Translations under genes and position numbers: made by a program
Part shown: positions 35,355-44,422 of the stretch, piece after piece
Numbering within the stretch: position 1 is the stretch's first letter
How the letters are laid out: every line of letters starts with the position of its first letter
Notes under the pieces: generated by a model
Told to the model about the DNA's origin: nothing
What the model saw: the letters and a program-made list of their open reading frames with translations, nothing else
Database searches by the model: none
Assembly (NCBI RefSeq): GCF_001693335.1
Contig: NZ_CP016503.1
Coordinates: forward strand, 124,001-188,000
DNA: 64,000 nucleotides
Source of the DNA: Helicobacter enhydrae
GTDB taxonomy: Bacteria > Campylobacterota > Campylobacteria > Campylobacterales > Helicobacteraceae
Direction of reading: 5' to 3'

Positions 35355-37298
35355 ATGGCGTTATTATCACTACTCAATGCTTCAAAAGCATTTGATCTGA
35401 AGGTGATCCTTAGTCAAGTTGATTTTTCTATCCAAGAGCAAGAGCGTATCGCGATTGTGGGCAAAAATGGGAGTGGCAAATCCACATTGCTCAAAATCGT
35501 TTTGGGCGAGGTGGAGCTAGATGCTGGGGAGCGTATCTGCACTCAAGGGCTAAAAATCTCTTATTTGCCTCAAGTGCCACGATTTACGCCACATCTGAGT
35601 GTGGCGGAGGTGATTGAGGAGAGTTTGTCTGATTTCAAACAAGTCCATCAGCGTTTGGAGGAACTCACTCAAGAGTTGCAAAAATCTCCAGAGCAACAGG
35701 CGTTGTTGCGAGAGTATGCGAGTCTGAGTGCTTATTTGGACAGACATCAAGCGTGGGACTTGCAAGCGTGTGTGCAGGAAGTGATTGAGCATTTTGAATT
35801 GGAGCCTATCAAAGATCGCTTGGTGGAAACGCTTAGCGGAGGGGAGCAAAAAAGGGTGGCACTCTCACAGATTCTGTTTGAGCAATGTGATATTTTGATG
35901 CTTGATGAACCCACAAACCATCTAGATGTCGAGATGGTGGAGTTCTTAGAAAAGAAATTGCTTGGCTTGAAATGCACTTTGGTTTTGATCAGCCACGATC
36001 GCTATTTCATCGAAAATCTTGCTACGCGTGTGGTAGAGGTGGATAATGGCAGGGTTTTGAGTTTTGATGGGGGATACACTCAATATTTGCAGAAAAAAGA
36101 AGAAATGCTTAGGGCGTTGAGCAGGGAGCACGAGGTGCTACTAAAAATCCTCAAATCCGAGGAGGAGTGGTTGAGGCGAGGGGTAAAAGCACGACTCAAA
36201 CGCAATGAGGGACGCAAAAAACGCATTATGGAAATGCGTGAAAAAGCCAAAACCAACCCCTCAGCGATCGCAAAACTGAAGCTAGAAATCCAAAGGGAGC
36301 AGAAAGCGTTCAATCAAGAGGAGGGGAAAAACCACAAAAAGATGTTGTTTGAGGCAGAGGGGATCGGCAAGAAGTTGGGCAATAAGCTGTTGTTTGAGGA
36401 TTTGAGTTTTAGAATCTTGCAAAGGGACAAAATCGCGATTGTGGGCAAAAATGGGAGTGGCAAAAGTAGCTTGATCAAAGTCTTGCTAGGGGAAATCCCT
36501 GTGGATAGTGGGCGATTGAAAAGTGGGGAGCTAAAGATTGGGTATTTTGATCAGCATCGCAGTTTTTTGGATCCTGAGAAAAACCTCGTAGAGACTTTTT
36601 GCCCTAATGGTGGGGATAGGGTAGATGTGCGTGGGAAAAATATGCATATTTTTGGCTACCTCAAAAGCTTTTTGTTCCTCAAAGAGTATTTGACACAGAA
36701 AATCAAGGCGTTGAGTGGGGGAGAGAAAAACCGCGTCGCTTTGGCGTTGCTTTTTACAAAAGAATACGACTGCTTGGTGCTTGATGAGCCGACAAATGAT
36801 CTAGACATCAATACGATTAATATTTTGGAGGAGTATTTGATGAGCTTTGATGGGGGTGTGCTGTTTGTGAGCCACGATCGCTACTTCGTGGATAAGATTG
36901 CTCAAAAATTATTTGTTTTTGAGGGGAATGGGGTGGTGCTGGAGCGTCACGAGAGCTATAGTGAATATTTGGAGGATAAGCAGGAGTTGCAAGAATATCT
37001 CAAGATCCAAACAGAAGTGAGTCAAGCTCCCCACACTCCCCACACTCCCCCAAAGCTACAAAAGAAACAGACGAAGCTAAGCTACAAAGAACAGAGGGCT
37101 TTGGAGATGTTGCCACTAGAGATCGAGAAACTAGAGGGTGTGATCCATAGCCTAGAGTGTGCGTTGAGCGATCCCAAAATCTATGAGCAGAGGGGTATCA
37201 CAACGATTGCCAAAGAGCTGGAGGAATGCAAAGAGGTGTATGAGCAGAAGCTAGAGGAGTATTTTGCGCTAGAGCAGAAGAGGGAGGAGCTGCAGTAG
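35355..37298 (+). CDS. ABC-F family ATPase (Uup/YdiF-like)
   Basis: ABC-F proteins are soluble twin ATPases that act on the ribosome. The 647-aa product has Walker A GKNGSGKST (about residue 37) and GKNGSGKSS (about 365), signatures LSGGEQKRVALS and LSGGEKNRVALA, Walker B MLDEPTNHLD and VLDEPTNDLD, a Lys/Arg-rich linker (about 245-325) and a C-terminal coiled coil (about 550-645) as in Uup. It starts directly after plsC. A PHTPHTPPK run precedes the coiled coil. The substrate or antibiotic link cannot be predicted. Confidence 0.93.
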   Translation: MALLSLLNASKAFDLKVILSQVDFSIQEQERIAIVGKNGSGKSTLLKIVLGEVELDAGERICTQGLKISYLPQVPRFTPHLSVAEVIEESLSDFKQVHQRLEELTQELQKSPEQQALLREYASLSAYLDRHQAWDLQACVQEVIEHFELEPIKDRLVETLSGGEQKRVALSQILFEQCDILMLDEPTNHLDVEMVEFLEKKLLGLKCTLVLISHDRYFIENLATRVVEVDNGRVLSFDGGYTQYLQKKEEMLRALSREHEVLLKILKSEEEWLRRGVKARLKRNEGRKKRIMEMREKAKTNPSAIAKLKLEIQREQKAFNQEEGKNHKKMLFEAEGIGKKLGNKLLFEDLSFRILQRDKIAIVGKNGSGKSSLIKVLLGEIPVDSGRLKSGELKIGYFDQHRSFLDPEKNLVETFCPNGGDRVDVRGKNMHIFGYLKSFLFLKEYLTQKIKALSGGEKNRVALALLFTKEYDCLVLDEPTNDLDINTINILEEYLMSFDGGVLFVSHDRYFVDKIAQKLFVFEGNGVVLERHESYSEYLEDKQELQEYLKIQTEVSQAPHTPHTPPKLQKKQTKLSYKEQRALEMLPLEIEKLEGVIHSLECALSDPKIYEQRGITTIAKELEECKEVYEQKLEEYFALEQKREELQ

Positions 37299-37318
37299 CC
37301 CACTTTGTTTGGGTCATT

Positions 37319-37430
37319 CCTCCATATTGCTCCAATTATCCCAGAAAACACTAAGCAATCACATATTGTCTATCACAGCATTGAACCAACAATTTGGTGT
37401 TTGTTTTTATGTTGCGACACAATATGGAGG
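37319..37430. repeat. 11-bp inverted repeat bounding a 112-bp intergenic segment
   Basis: CCTCCATATTG (37319-37329) and CAATATGGAGG (37420-37430) are exact inverted copies 90 bases apart. They lie between the ABC-F gene and the small periplasmic protein gene. The segment holds no gene; it could be a folded RNA or a remnant of a small non-autonomous element. Confidence 0.55.
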
Positions 37431-37531
37431 CGGAGAATAACTTCAATTTTTTCTTGCACCCATCATGATTGTAATTTTGTTTTTTATATTAAAATTCTAA
37501 TTACAAAAATTAAAACAAAAAAGGAGCTGAA

Positions 37532-37900
37532 ATGTTCAAAACAAAAAATAAAATGAGAGGAACTTTTTCTTCAATAGCTTTTGTAGGAGGACTTTTATTT
37601 TCTACAACCCAACTCTATGCAAGAGAAACTCCATTAAATGATTGTAAAAGAATTGCACAAGAAAGAGATGCTTTTGTAAAAAACACACAAAATCAAGAGA
37701 TTCAAGATGCTTACGATGTGTGGGAGAATAGCTTGATTCAGGCAAAAAGCGTTGCAGAAAATTTGAAAAGCAAATTTCAAATAGCGAACCTTGCTCACTT
37801 TGAAAAAAAATTTTCAAAAGATCCCGAAAGAGCAATAATGAAAGCAATTGCTCGTTCTTATCAAGAGGAAATTAAATGTTATGAATCGATCGCAAATTAG
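37532..37900 (+). CDS. Small predicted secreted protein, function unknown
   Basis: The 122-aa product has a signal peptide (TFSSIAFVGGLLFSTTQLYA, about residues 11-30) and a mature helical, Lys/Glu-rich domain with a pair of cysteines (NDCKRIAQ and KCYESIAN). That pair may form a disulfide joining the ends of a helical hairpin. AAAAAAGGAG precedes the start. No homologue comes to mind. It is isolated: 233 bases follow the ABC-F gene, and a hairpin lies shortly downstream. Confidence 0.65.
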   Translation: MFKTKNKMRGTFSSIAFVGGLLFSTTQLYARETPLNDCKRIAQERDAFVKNTQNQEIQDAYDVWENSLIQAKSVAENLKSKFQIANLAHFEKKFSKDPERAIMKAIARSYQEEIKCYESIAN

Positions 37901-38186
37901 AAATTTCTCAGGATAAATACTTATTTGTTTTTCTATAAAATCCCCATTTATACCCCATTTTAGGGGTATCCCCTATGCTGGATAATTTCGAATTTTTCAA
38001 ATTTTTCTTGGTGTATTTGCTAGATAATTTCGATAATCTCTGTCATTATTTCTCCTTAAAAATTCTTTCTAAGATTATCTACAAAAAGATAAAGCTTGAA
38101 GTTAAGAATTTTAACCAAAACCAAAACTTCAAGTCAAGGGGATCGACTATGCCCTAGAGGGCTGGGAAATGGTGCATATAGGGGCT
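37901..38186. other. Intergenic region with two hairpins
   Basis: It contains the hairpin at 37951-37968 and a 9-bp stem CTTGAAGTT (38095-38103)/AACTTCAAG (38125-38133) with a 21-nt loop. No coding frame is convincing. An sRNA is possible but unsupported. Confidence 0.45.
37951..37968. terminator. Hairpin TACCCC-ATTTT-AGGGGTA downstream of the small secreted protein gene
   Basis: A six-base perfect stem with a five-base loop. It lies 50 bases after the stop at 37900. It is not followed by a strong T-run, so efficient termination on its own is uncertain. Confidence 0.4.
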
Positions 38187-38552
38187 TTAGGGGGTTTGAG
38201 GATTGGGGGTGGTTTTGGGGTTGAGATAGTGATAAATCGCACTGATTTCTTTGTCTGTGAGATAGTATTTTGGCATTATGCCTTCTGATTCGTTGATGGC
38301 TTTTTTGAATTTTTTGAAATCGATTTCTGTGATTTTTGGTGCCTTGAGTTCTTTTTGGCGTCCATTGTGCTTGTATGTGGCGATGATTTTGCCCTCTCCT
38401 TGAGAGCCGTGGCATTTGATACAGCTGATACCGCGAGGGTTTTCATAGAGTCGTTTGCCATATTCTAGCTCATCGATAAAATCCCCACGCTCATCTTGCG
38501 ATAGGAGGGGTGCCACAATCAAGAGGGATAGAAGAAGTAGTTTTTGTTTCAT
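38187..38552 (-). CDS. Periplasmic c-type cytochrome
   Basis: The 121-aa product has a signal peptide (LLLLSLLIVAPLLSQ), one haem-binding CIKCH near residue 44, and the likely axial Met in GIMPKYYLTDKE. This is the class I small cytochrome c layout, acting in periplasmic electron transfer. Its partners are unknown. It is divergent from folD, 66 bases away, so a shared promoter region is likely. Confidence 0.85.
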   Translation of the reverse strand: MKQKLLLLSLLIVAPLLSQDERGDFIDELEYGKRLYENPRGISCIKCHGSQGEGKIIATYKHNGRQKELKAPKITEIDFKKFKKAINESEGIMPKYYLTDKEISAIYHYLNPKTTPNPQTP

Positions 38553-38618
38553 ATTTAGCCTTTGGTGGTTTTGTTTTTGTTTGTATTATAATTAGCATTT
38601 TGAAAAAAATAAAGGTCT

Positions 38619-39479
38619 ATGATGAAAATTCTTGATGGGAAACAACTCTCTAAGCGTATAGAGGCAGAGGTGAGGGAAGAGGTGATCCTCTTGAATCAAA
38701 AGTTTATCTATCCTACTTTGGCAGTGATTTTGGTGGGTGATGATCCTGCTAGTTCTGCGTATGTGCGTATGAAAAGCCAAGCCTGTGAGCGTGTCGGGAT
38801 CAACTCTTTGACTTTTGCGATGCCTGCTAGCACAAGTGAGCAGATCCTGCTCTCCAAGATCGAAGAGCTCAATGCAGATTCAAAAGTCGATGGCATTTTG
38901 GTGCAACTTCCTTTGCCAAGTCATATCGATACGCACAAAGTGCTTGAAGCCATCGATCCATACAAAGATGTAGATGGATTCCACGCTTTGAGTGTGGGCA
39001 AAATGATTTTGGAGCTTGGGGGCTTCACTCCTGCCACGCCTTTGGGGGTGATGCGACTGCTTGAGGAATACAAGATCGATCTGGTAGGACGCGATTGCGT
39101 AGTGGTGGGTGCGAGTAATATCGTAGGCAAACCTCTGGCAAGTTTGCTATTGAATGCAAATGCTACCATCAGCATTTGTCATATCCATACCAAAGATCTC
39201 GCTTCCTATACGCGTGAAGCGGATATAGTGTTGGTGGGAGTGGGGCGTCCCAATCTCATCACCGCAGATATGATCAAAGAAGGGGCGGTTGTGGTGGATA
39301 TAGGTATCAATCGTTTGGCAAACGGAGAGCTAGTCGGAGATGTGGATTTTGCCAATGTGGCTCCAAAATGTAGCTTCATCACCCCTGTGCCCGGTGGCGT
39401 CGGTCCGATGACGATCGCGATGCTTTTGCAGAATACACTACAGAGTGCCAAAAATAAACTTCAAACTAAGGAAAACTAA
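38619..39479 (+). CDS. folD: Methylene-tetrahydrofolate dehydrogenase/cyclohydrolase
   Basis: FolD interconverts 5,10-methylene-, methenyl- and 10-formyl-tetrahydrofolate using NADP. The 286-aa product shows the catalytic-Lys segment SSAYVRMKSQACERVGI, the signature DGILVQLPLP, the dinucleotide-binding GASNIVGKPLA, and the C-terminal PVPGGVGPMT. Two adjacent ATGs are possible starts. It begins a run in the H. pylori HP0577-HP0568 order, and its stop overlaps lepB (TAATG). Confidence 0.97.
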   Translation: MMKILDGKQLSKRIEAEVREEVILLNQKFIYPTLAVILVGDDPASSAYVRMKSQACERVGINSLTFAMPASTSEQILLSKIEELNADSKVDGILVQLPLPSHIDTHKVLEAIDPYKDVDGFHALSVGKMILELGGFTPATPLGVMRLLEEYKIDLVGRDCVVVGASNIVGKPLASLLLNANATISICHIHTKDLASYTREADIVLVGVGRPNLITADMIKEGAVVVDIGINRLANGELVGDVDFANVAPKCSFITPVPGGVGPMTIAMLLQNTLQSAKNKLQTKEN

Positions 39480-40465
39480 TGGAATTTTTATACAGGTTTT
39501 ATCGTTTTGCGTCTTCTTGGACTGGGACGATTGTCATCGTTGCTTTTGTGATTTTTTTTGTTGCTCAAGCATTTGTGATCCCGACTCGATCGATGGTTGG
39601 CACACTTTATGAGGGAGATATGCTCTTTGTCAAGAAGTTTTCTTATGGGATACCTATACCACGCATTCCTTGGCTAGAGATCCCCATCGTGCCTGATTTC
39701 AATGGCAATGGGCATTTGGTGAGCGGAGAGCGTCCCCAAAGGGGCGATGTGGTGGTGTTCATCCCTCCACATGAAGAAAGAACCTACTATGTCAAACGCA
39801 ACTTCGCAGTCGGAGGGGATGAAGTCGTGTATGCCAAAGACGGATTCTATCTGCGTCCAAATGAGGGGGATGCCTATATCGCCAAACATTTTCCAAACGC
39901 AGAGACTAAGGAGTTTTTTGGCAAAACCTATGTCAAAAACCCCTATATGCGAGAGCATTATGGGATCCACTACGCATCAAACAATGCACTTTTTACCCAA
40001 GCTGTCAATGCGTTGAGCTTCGAGGGGCAAAAATGGGTGATTGTCGGCACTTGTGTGAATCCAAAGACAAAAGAGCTCTATGAATGCAAACAAGATTTTG
40101 CAATGCAACCTTTGAGAGTCGATGAAGTGCCTATCCGATCTAGCACTCTCTACAATGCAGGGGAAGTCGTGTTTTACAAAAAAGTGCCTCAAGATGAGTT
40201 TTTTATGGTAGGTGATAATCGTGACAATAGTCTTGATTCGCGTTATTGGGGAAGTGTGAAATACGCCAATGTGATTGGCAAACCTTGGTTGGTGTATTTT
40301 TCTATCAATCTTGTCAACTCTCAAGAAGCACGAGCAGAGGCGATGAGGCAGGGCAAAGATGAGGGGTGGTGGAAATATTCTGTGCGTTGGAATCGTGTCT
40401 TTATCACAATGAGTGGGATCGAGCGTGATTTGGAGAAGGAGGCTCAAAAAAGTGGGCAACATTGA
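39479..40465 (+). CDS. lepB: Signal peptidase I
   Basis: LepB removes signal peptides on the outer face of the inner membrane. The 328-aa product has an N-terminal membrane helix, the catalytic Ser in IPTRSMVGTL (about residue 38), the catalytic Lys in YYVKRNFAVGGD, and the C-terminal box MVGDNRDNSLDSRYWG. A large insertion between the last two boxes holds two cysteines (VGTCVNPKTKELYECKQD), as in other Helicobacter enzymes. Confidence 0.96.
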   Translation: MEFLYRFYRFASSWTGTIVIVAFVIFFVAQAFVIPTRSMVGTLYEGDMLFVKKFSYGIPIPRIPWLEIPIVPDFNGNGHLVSGERPQRGDVVVFIPPHEERTYYVKRNFAVGGDEVVYAKDGFYLRPNEGDAYIAKHFPNAETKEFFGKTYVKNPYMREHYGIHYASNNALFTQAVNALSFEGQKWVIVGTCVNPKTKELYECKQDFAMQPLRVDEVPIRSSTLYNAGEVVFYKKVPQDEFFMVGDNRDNSLDSRYWGSVKYANVIGKPWLVYFSINLVNSQEARAEAMRQGKDEGWWKYSVRWNRVFITMSGIERDLEKEAQKSGQH

Positions 40466-41102
40466 TTTGGTTGATAGTTTGTATCGCTATCTTGCATTGC
40501 TCAGTGCGATAATGATCCCTGCTTTGACTTATAGCTATGTGGCAAGTCGTTATATGCCTGATTGCATTGTGGAGGATGGCGAGATCGTGTGCGATGGGGT
40601 GGTGAGCTTCAATCCGATTCGGTATGTGGATGTGCTGGGGACTCTTGTTTTTCCGATCGTGATGGTTTTTGCCTCTGCACCGATTTTTTTTGGTTGGAGC
40701 AAAAATGTCTTGGTCGATCAGCAGAGGAGCTTTGAAGAACACGGGATCAATTCTTTGATTTATTTAGAATCCTCAGAAATCATCGCTCATTTTTTCATCG
40801 CTTTTTTGAGTAGCATTGTTTATACTTCTTTTGAAGCGGAGTTGGGAGATTTTGCCCCTTTGTTTAGGAGTATCATCGTGTTTAATGTCGTGTTTGCGTG
40901 TATCAAACTTTGCCCACTTGTGCCGTTCAATGGCTTGAAAATCTTGAGCTATTTGGGGTTGAAAGTAGGTAGCGATGGGTTGCTTAGGTTTTATGAGTTT
41001 ATCGCACCTTATGGGATTTTGATTTTGCTGTTGATATTTTTCACCCCTCTTGCATTGTTGATTCAGTATCCTATGTATTGGATTTTGAGCTTTTTGATAT
41101 AG
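40452..41102 (+). CDS. Polytopic membrane protein resembling a degenerate site-2 protease
   Basis: By position this is the HP0575 homologue. The 216-aa product has about five or six membrane helices. The segment CPLVPFNGLKILSYLG recalls the NPDG region of M50 site-2 proteases (PLPPFDGxxIL) with Asp replaced by Asn. SSEIIAHFFIAFLSS sits where HExxH would be expected but lacks that motif. If related, it is likely inactive as a metalloprotease. GTG at 40452 is chosen because AGGAGG lies 9 bases upstream; the gene overlaps the end of lepB. Confidence 0.7.
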   Translation: MGNIDLVDSLYRYLALLSAIMIPALTYSYVASRYMPDCIVEDGEIVCDGVVSFNPIRYVDVLGTLVFPIVMVFASAPIFFGWSKNVLVDQQRSFEEHGINSLIYLESSEIIAHFFIAFLSSIVYTSFEAELGDFAPLFRSIIVFNVVFACIKLCPLVPFNGLKILSYLGLKVGSDGLLRFYEFIAPYGILILLLIFFTPLALLIQYPMYWILSFLI

Positions 41103-41113
41103 GAGGATAGGAG

Positions 41114-41545
41114 ATGCGATATTTTTTGGCTACAGATCACGCGGGGGTGAGGGTGCGTGATTTTATCGTTGAATATTTTAGAGGCAAAAACTTGGATTTG
41201 GTGGATTTCTCTCCGAGTGGTAGCGAGAGTGTGGATTATCCAGACTATGCCAAAAAGGTCTGTTTGGAGGTGTTGAAAACTCCGCAGTCAAGGGGGATTT
41301 TGGTCTGTGGAAGTGGGATTGGTATGAGTATCACTGCCAATCGCTTCAAAGGGATTAGAGCGGGGCTTTGCACCGATGCGTATATGGCAGAGATGACACG
41401 CAGACACAATGATGCCAATGTCTTGTGTCTAGGCGAGAGGGTGAGTGGATTGGGCATCATCGAATCGATTTTGGATGCATTTGTTACGACGGAGTTTGAG
41501 GGTGGAAGACATCTCTCAAGGATAGAGAAGATTGATTGTGAGTGA
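41114..41545 (+). CDS. rpiB: Ribose-5-phosphate isomerase B
   Basis: RpiB interconverts ribose-5- and ribulose-5-phosphate in the pentose phosphate pathway. The 143-aa product has ATDHAGVRVRD at the N-terminus, VCGSGIGMSITANRFKGIRA (active-site loop) and TRRHNDANVLCLGER, all RpiB/LacAB family marks. AGGAGGATAGGAG precedes its ATG. Confidence 0.95.
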   Translation: MRYFLATDHAGVRVRDFIVEYFRGKNLDLVDFSPSGSESVDYPDYAKKVCLEVLKTPQSRGILVCGSGIGMSITANRFKGIRAGLCTDAYMAEMTRRHNDANVLCLGERVSGLGIIESILDAFVTTEFEGGRHLSRIEKIDCE

Positions 41546-41554
41546 GCGAGGTTT

Positions 41555-41893
41555 ATGATGTTTTGGATGGATTGGTTTTTTATCACGGCTTTTATTTTGT
41601 TTGCGATTTATATGTCTATACGGACTTTCTACTATCGGTCTATTGCGCAAAAAGAAGAACGCAATTCTGCCAATATGAAATTGACTTTGCAAGATGCGGA
41701 GATTTTGATACGCAAACATCAGGTGCAGCTCCAAAGAGCATTGGGAGATATTGACATTCTCACTCAAGAATTGACTGCACTCAAAGGGGACATCAGAAGC
41801 CTCAAGCAAAGAAACTCACAATACAAAATCGAGGCAGATCGCTACAAATCAAGGATCAAAGAGTTAGAACAAAAGATTGAAGCATTGCTATAG
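41555..41893 (+). CDS. Small membrane-anchored coiled-coil protein (HP0573-like)
   Basis: The 112-aa product has one N-terminal membrane helix (about 5-22, FITAFILFAIYMSI) and then a coiled coil to its end (residues 40-112, with heptad leucines and glutamines). By position it matches H. pylori HP0573. A structural or scaffolding role is possible; nothing more can be said. It is tightly packed between rpiB and apt. Confidence 0.8.
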   Translation: MMFWMDWFFITAFILFAIYMSIRTFYYRSIAQKEERNSANMKLTLQDAEILIRKHQVQLQRALGDIDILTQELTALKGDIRSLKQRNSQYKIEADRYKSRIKELEQKIEALL

Positions 41894-41901
41894 GAGATAA
41901 G

Positions 41902-42429
41902 ATGAAACAAAAGATTTTAGAGAGTATTCGAGTGGTTGCAGACTACCCCAAAGAGGGAGTTTTGTTTCGCGATATTACAACGCTACTCAACAATCCTGTC
42001 GCCTTTTCTATGGTGATTGAGCATTTCAAAGAGCGTTATAGTGGGGAGCAAATTGATTTTGTGGTGGGATTGGAATCTAGGGGATTTATTTTTGGCGCAC
42101 CTTTGGCGTATGCTCTAGGGCTGGGGTTTGTGCCGATTAGGAAAAAAGGCAAACTCCCTTATGCCAAAGTGTCGGCAAGCTATGATTTGGAGTATGGAAG
42201 CGATGAGATTGAGATCCATATTGACGCATTTGCAGGGATACAAAACGCACGGGTGGTTTTGGTGGATGATCTGATCGCAACAGGTGGCACCGTGCAATCT
42301 GCTTTGAAACTGATTGAGAAAGTAGGGGGGAAATGTGTCGAGGCGTGCTTTTTGATCGATTTGGTGGAGTTTGGGGGATCCAAAGAGATTGCAAACTCAA
42401 CAAAAGTTTATAGTTTGTTGCAATTCTAA
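41902..42429 (+). CDS. apt: Adenine phosphoribosyltransferase
   Basis: Apt salvages adenine to AMP using PRPP. The 175-aa product has the PRPP-binding VVLVDDLIATGGT and the family segments DYPKEGVLFRDIT and ESRGFIFGAPLA. GGAGATAAG precedes the ATG. Confidence 0.97.
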   Translation: MKQKILESIRVVADYPKEGVLFRDITTLLNNPVAFSMVIEHFKERYSGEQIDFVVGLESRGFIFGAPLAYALGLGFVPIRKKGKLPYAKVSASYDLEYGSDEIEIHIDAFAGIQNARVVLVDDLIATGGTVQSALKLIEKVGGKCVEACFLIDLVEFGGSKEIANSTKVYSLLQF

Positions 42430-42439
42430 AGGAGGGAAT

Positions 42440-43033
42440 ATGGGTTTTGAGCAGTGGATTACAGAGCTTTGGAATGAGCATATCGGGACTTGGGGGTATT
42501 TGATTTTGTTTTGTTGGAGTGTTTTGGAGGGCGAATTGGGGCTGATTATGGCAGGTCTTGCAAGTCACGATGGACATATGAATCTAGCATTGGCGATTTT
42601 TGTCGCGGGGCTTGGGGGATTTGCCGGAGATCAGATTTATTTTTATATCGGAAGATTCAACAAAAGCAGATTGACTCATATGTTGCAATCCCAAAGGCGT
42701 AAGTTTGCATTGGCACATATCCTGCTCAAAAAATATGGTTGGCCTATTATTTTTGCTCAGCGTTATATGTATGGGATGCGGACGATTATCCCTATCAGCA
42801 TTGGTTTGACGCGTTATAGTGCGATCAAGTTTGCCATCATCAATCTTTTGAGTGCTTGGGTGTGGGCAGCCATCACGATTGTGTTTGTATGGTATTTTGG
42901 GGATTTGATTTGGGAGATCATTGGTTGGTTCAAATCGCGTCCATATTTGCTTGTGCCATTAGCTATTGCACTATTTGGTGGGATCGCAGGGTATTTTCAT
43001 TTCAAAACCAAAAAAACAAAGGAGAACAAATGA
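42440..43033 (+). CDS. DedA family membrane protein
   Basis: DedA (VTT-domain) proteins are flippase-like inner-membrane proteins that recycle lipid carriers or maintain the proton motive force. The 197-aa product has the first-helix motif VLEGELGLI, FAGDQIYFYIGR, and FAQRYMYGMRTIIPISIGL, matching the DedA signature with its conserved Arg/Glu. GGAGGGAAT marks the ATG at 42440. The stop overlaps pepA as ATGA. Confidence 0.9.
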   Translation: MGFEQWITELWNEHIGTWGYLILFCWSVLEGELGLIMAGLASHDGHMNLALAIFVAGLGGFAGDQIYFYIGRFNKSRLTHMLQSQRRKFALAHILLKKYGWPIIFAQRYMYGMRTIIPISIGLTRYSAIKFAIINLLSAWVWAAITIVFVWYFGDLIWEIIGWFKSRPYLLVPLAIALFGGIAGYFHFKTKKTKENK

Positions 43034-44421
43034 TAAAAATCAACAATACACAGCAGGAGTTTGGCAAAGTCGAGGCACAAAGCCGTATCGTGTTTGTCAT
43101 CGATAAGAATCTAGAGGCACTTGATGATAAGGTGATTTTGGAGGAGCTAGATTTCAAAGAAATCAGTTTCGTGCAAAGCAGTCGGACACTCTATGTCAAT
43201 CTAGACAAGCTCACCGCAGAACATCTTGCAGAGGCTAGTGCCAAAGCGATTAGAGCAATGCGAGGGATGAAGTATGAAAATGTCAAGGTGCAAATGCTTG
43301 GTGGGGCAAAAGAGCATTATGCAACGATACTTGGGATTTTGTGTGGGTTTTATCAATTTTTGCAATACAAGAGTCAAAAACAAACAATCACACTTCATGA
43401 GGTTTTGGTTTGTGGCGTTGATGAAGAGGTGGTGCAGAAAGCTTTGATACTTGCAGAGAGTATCAATCTAGTGCGTGATCTTGTCAATACGATACCCAAT
43501 GATGCGACCCCTGCGTATTTGGCTCAAATTGCTCAAGAAGAATCACAAAAGGTAGGATTGACTTGCAAAGTCTTGGATACACAAGCAATCAAAGCTGAAA
43601 AAATGGAAGCCTTGCTCGCGGTTTCTAGAGCTTCAGCACACGAGCCCAAAGTGATCCATCTCACCTACAAGCACCCCAATGCCCAAAAAAGATTGGTTTT
43701 TGTAGGCAAGGGGCTAACTTATGATAGCGGCGGCTTGAGCTTGAAACCTGCAGATTATATGGTGACAATGAAAGCAGACAAAAGCGGTGGATGTGCCGTG
43801 CTTGGGATCCTATCAGCAATCGCACGGTTGGGATTGCCTCTTGAGGTGCATGGGATCATCGGTGCGGTGGAAAATATGATTGGTGGCAATGCTTACAAGC
43901 CTGATGATGTGCTTTTCTCAAGAGAGGGCAAAAGCATTGAGGTGAGAAACACTGACGCAGAGGGGCGTTTGGTGCTTGCAGATTGCTTGAGCTATGCACA
44001 AGATTTGAATCCAGATTATTTGATTGATTTGGCAACATTGACAGGGGCTTGTGTCGTCGGACTTGGAGAATACACGACAGGGATTATGGGATACAACAAA
44101 GAGCTAAAAGCACAAATGGAAGAGTGTGCTTCTAGATCAGGAGAACTTGCAAATCAGCTCCATTTCAATCACCATCTCAAAGGTTTGATTGATTCTAAAA
44201 TCGCAGATATATGCAATGTCTCCTCCTCGCGTTATGGTGGGGCAATCACTGCAGGAATGTTTTTGGGTGCTTTTATCCGCGAGAAATATCAAGATGTTTG
44301 GCTACATCTAGACATCGCAGGTCCGGCATTTGTGGAGAAAGAGTGGGGGATCAATCCTTATGGTGCAAGTGGTGCAGGTGTGAGAGCTTGTGTCGAGTTT
44401 GCAATCAAGCAGGGGGAATAA
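43030..44421 (+). CDS. pepA: Leucyl aminopeptidase
   Basis: PepA (M17) is a hexameric two-metal aminopeptidase. The 463-aa product has the catalytic domain with GKGLTYDSGGLSLKPADYM, KADKSGGCAV, and the signature NTDAEGRLVLAD. The N-terminal domain is shorter and variable, as usual. ATG at 43030 is inside an ATGA overlap with the dedA stop. Confidence 0.96.
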   Translation: MIKINNTQQEFGKVEAQSRIVFVIDKNLEALDDKVILEELDFKEISFVQSSRTLYVNLDKLTAEHLAEASAKAIRAMRGMKYENVKVQMLGGAKEHYATILGILCGFYQFLQYKSQKQTITLHEVLVCGVDEEVVQKALILAESINLVRDLVNTIPNDATPAYLAQIAQEESQKVGLTCKVLDTQAIKAEKMEALLAVSRASAHEPKVIHLTYKHPNAQKRLVFVGKGLTYDSGGLSLKPADYMVTMKADKSGGCAVLGILSAIARLGLPLEVHGIIGAVENMIGGNAYKPDDVLFSREGKSIEVRNTDAEGRLVLADCLSYAQDLNPDYLIDLATLTGACVVGLGEYTTGIMGYNKELKAQMEECASRSGELANQLHFNHHLKGLIDSKIADICNVSSSRYGGAITAGMFLGAFIREKYQDVWLHLDIAGPAFVEKEWGINPYGASGAGVRACVEFAIKQGE

Positions 44422-44422
44422 G

